Source: Oceanobacillus jordanicus (lineage in GTDB: Bacteria > Bacillota > Bacilli > Bacillales > Amphibacillaceae). Taken from it: DNA of 64,000 nucleotides. The position numbers were made by a program, and so were the translations under genes. The DNA lies in assembly GCF_022095695.1 (NCBI RefSeq), contig NZ_JAIFZM010000002.1, positions 124,001-188,000 of the forward strand. Direction: 5' to 3'. The notes beneath the pieces are model-generated. The model worked only from the letters and a program-made list of their open reading frames with translations. It was not told the DNA's origin and did no database searches. Shown here in pieces: positions 62,869 through 64,000 of the stretch (its first letter is position 1; every line of letters begins with the position of its first letter).

Positions 62869-63485
62869 ACACGTTGCTTTTTTTTGATTCTATCAAATGC
62901 ATGAAGGCAAAGCCACATTGTAATAAAAGCGGAGGAGGGTGCTCCAAAGAGGAAGGCTAATGCTGGAAGAAAATCCATTACAAAGTAAAGGGAAAGAAAA
63001 CATACTGCCATAAGCAGGCTATGTAATGGATGAATGAGCATAATGAGGAAGGCATTTTTAAATAGATTACCAAGATTTAAATCATAATGTACAAATGCAG
63101 GGAAAAGATAGCAAAGATAGATAGAAAACAAGAGTATAAATGCAAATAAGGGGGAGAAAGTCCATGTGGGCAAAATGCTTCCATAAAAACGAACGAACCA
63201 AATATCAGCACCAATTAATACTACCACTCCCATAAGCAGCATTCCGAAAAGGTTACTTTTCCAAAAGTCTTTTTTATAATAGCTTAAGTATGTCTTAAAG
63301 AGTGGCTGCTCTGTTTTCCCTCTCAACCAATCTCTCATAATAGCAAACATAGCTACTGTCGACGGGAAAAAACCGAGGAAGATTCCGCCTATCAAGGAAA
63401 AGAAGATCCAGAGAAGTTGAACATAAGCAAATCTAGTAATCCATTCCATTATCGTATATAGAACATTTCCTGCATTATTCATCAT
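62865..63485 (-). CDS. YesL-like DUF624 membrane protein
   Basis: A 206-residue membrane protein with about five helices. It starts MMNNAGNVLYTIMEWITRFAYVQLLWIFFSL in outline, and GIFLGFFPSTVAMFAIMRDWLRG is the conserved DUF624 segment. Such proteins are common next to CUT1 transporters for plant polysaccharide fragments in Bacillaceae, but their role is unknown. ATG 63485 (or 63482) follows GGGGG on the minus strand; a longer reading to 63545 has no ribosome binding site. The gene ends inside the border of the structured repeat. Confidence 0.82.
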   Translation of the reverse strand: MMNNAGNVLYTIMEWITRFAYVQLLWIFFSLIGGIFLGFFPSTVAMFAIMRDWLRGKTEQPLFKTYLSYYKKDFWKSNLFGMLLMGVVVLIGADIWFVRFYGSILPTWTFSPLFAFILLFSIYLCYLFPAFVHYDLNLGNLFKNAFLIMLIHPLHSLLMAVCFLSLYFVMDFLPALAFLFGAPSSAFITMWLCLHAFDRIKKKQRV

Positions 63486-63737
63486 TCTGGCCCCCAAAGT
63501 ATGTATCACGTTACCTGTCTCTATTATAACTGAAAGCGAATACATTCTGCAAAAAGGTAGTTGGACTTACAAGTTAGTAAAAGAAGACTTTGATTAATCA
63601 TCCTAACTGTTTAACCTCTCTATTCACCACCAAAACTAGTGTGTGAACAGAGCCTCCGCACATCTTGTATATGATATACTTAACGGTATATATTCTTATA
63701 AAATTTGATAGAATTCATAGAGAACAGGAGCGGTAAA

Positions 63738-64000
63738 ATGCAACGCGGTACCTTCCAATTAATGAAATCCGTAAATAAATCGATCATTTTAAATAAAGTA
63801 CGAACAGCCGAGCCAATCTCACGTGCGCAAATTGCGAAAGAGACAAAGCTTACACCTCCCACTGTCAGCAGTATTGTGAAGGAACTACTGGAAGAGGGAA
63901 TTATTAGAGAAAGCAGTCTTGGAGAATCACAAGGTGGCCGGAAGCCAACCATGCTACATATTAATTTAGATGCTTTTTATGTCATTGGGGTGGACGCTGG
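63738..64000 (+). CDS. ROK-family transcriptional regulator, N-terminal part (second XylR-like protein)
   Basis: The gene runs off the right edge; 87 residues are visible. They comprise the winged helix (SVNKSIILNKVRTAEPISRAQIAKETKLTPPTVSSIVKELLEEG in outline), the conserved GGRKPTMLHIN hinge and the start of the sugar-kinase-like domain (VIGVDAG). It is clearly homologous to the xylR product at 41920-43098, particularly in NKSI-LN and PISRAQI. AGGAGCGG precedes ATG 63738. It probably controls a sugar locus to the right, or the xylo-oligosaccharide genes to the left. Confidence 0.87.
   Translation, partial: MQRGTFQLMKSVNKSIILNKVRTAEPISRAQIAKETKLTPPTVSSIVKELLEEGIIRESSLGESQGGRKPTMLHINLDAFYVIGVDA

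Overview
The window comes from a low-GC Gram-positive bacterium of the Bacillaceae. Strong GGAGG-type ribosome binding sites, lipoprotein solute-binding proteins, CcpA-like cre sites, AraR and XylR boxes and B. subtilis-type genes (mtlAFD/mtlR, ydaP, yerD, yjbQ, yesL-like) all point there. The acidic secreted proteins and a long intergenic repeat of a style I associate with Oceanobacillus/Virgibacillus relatives suggest a halotolerant member, but the genus cannot be fixed from sequence alone. No rRNA, tRNA, insertion sequence, prophage or CRISPR array was seen.

Almost the whole window is a carbohydrate-utilisation region. In order: the 3' end of a galactitol-phosphate-type dehydrogenase; a mannitol PTS locus (mtlA, then mtlR-mtlF-mtlD); a locus that I read as beta-1,2-glucooligosaccharide use (LacI regulator, esterase, two permeases, binding protein on the minus strand; GH3 beta-glucosidase and GH94 1,2-beta-oligoglucan phosphorylase on the plus strand); a TIM-barrel/ThuA/Gfo-Idh/Gfo-Idh cassette of the kind linked to 3-keto-glycoside metabolism, followed by yjbQ, a CE7-like esterase, a LacI regulator, an SDR and a second CUT1 ABC transporter; a small lipoprotein; a PadR/DUF1048/ABC-2 export locus; pyruvate oxidase (ydaP) and a GltB-like FMN protein (yerD); a chitobiose-type PTS operon (chbBCAFG); xylR/xylAB with an SGNH esterase and a GNAT acetyltransferase; araDBA-araR plus a CUT2 pentose transporter; a GH43 beta-xylosidase divergent from a xylo-oligosaccharide-type ABC transporter; a YesL-like membrane protein; and the 5' end of a second ROK regulator at the right edge.

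Regulation is unusually legible. XylR-like dyads of identical 8-5-8 geometry lie before xylA, xylR and the xylo-oligosaccharide transporter. AraR boxes lie before araD, araR and the CUT2 transporter. The LacI gene at 24.9 kb and the ABC operon at 26.8 kb carry the same 14-bp operator in opposite orientation. Four copies of one promoter/operator module control the beta-1,2-glucan transporter. None of the three CUT1 transporters has its own ATPase, implying a shared MsmX-type ATPase elsewhere.

The strongest unexplained structure is a set of six intergenic arrays, all with an exact 21-bp period and belonging to two sequence families (CCAATCRAY-type and ATCGSCCGAGAGC-type). They sit directly behind gene ends throughout the window, do not encode convincing proteins and are not CRISPRs.
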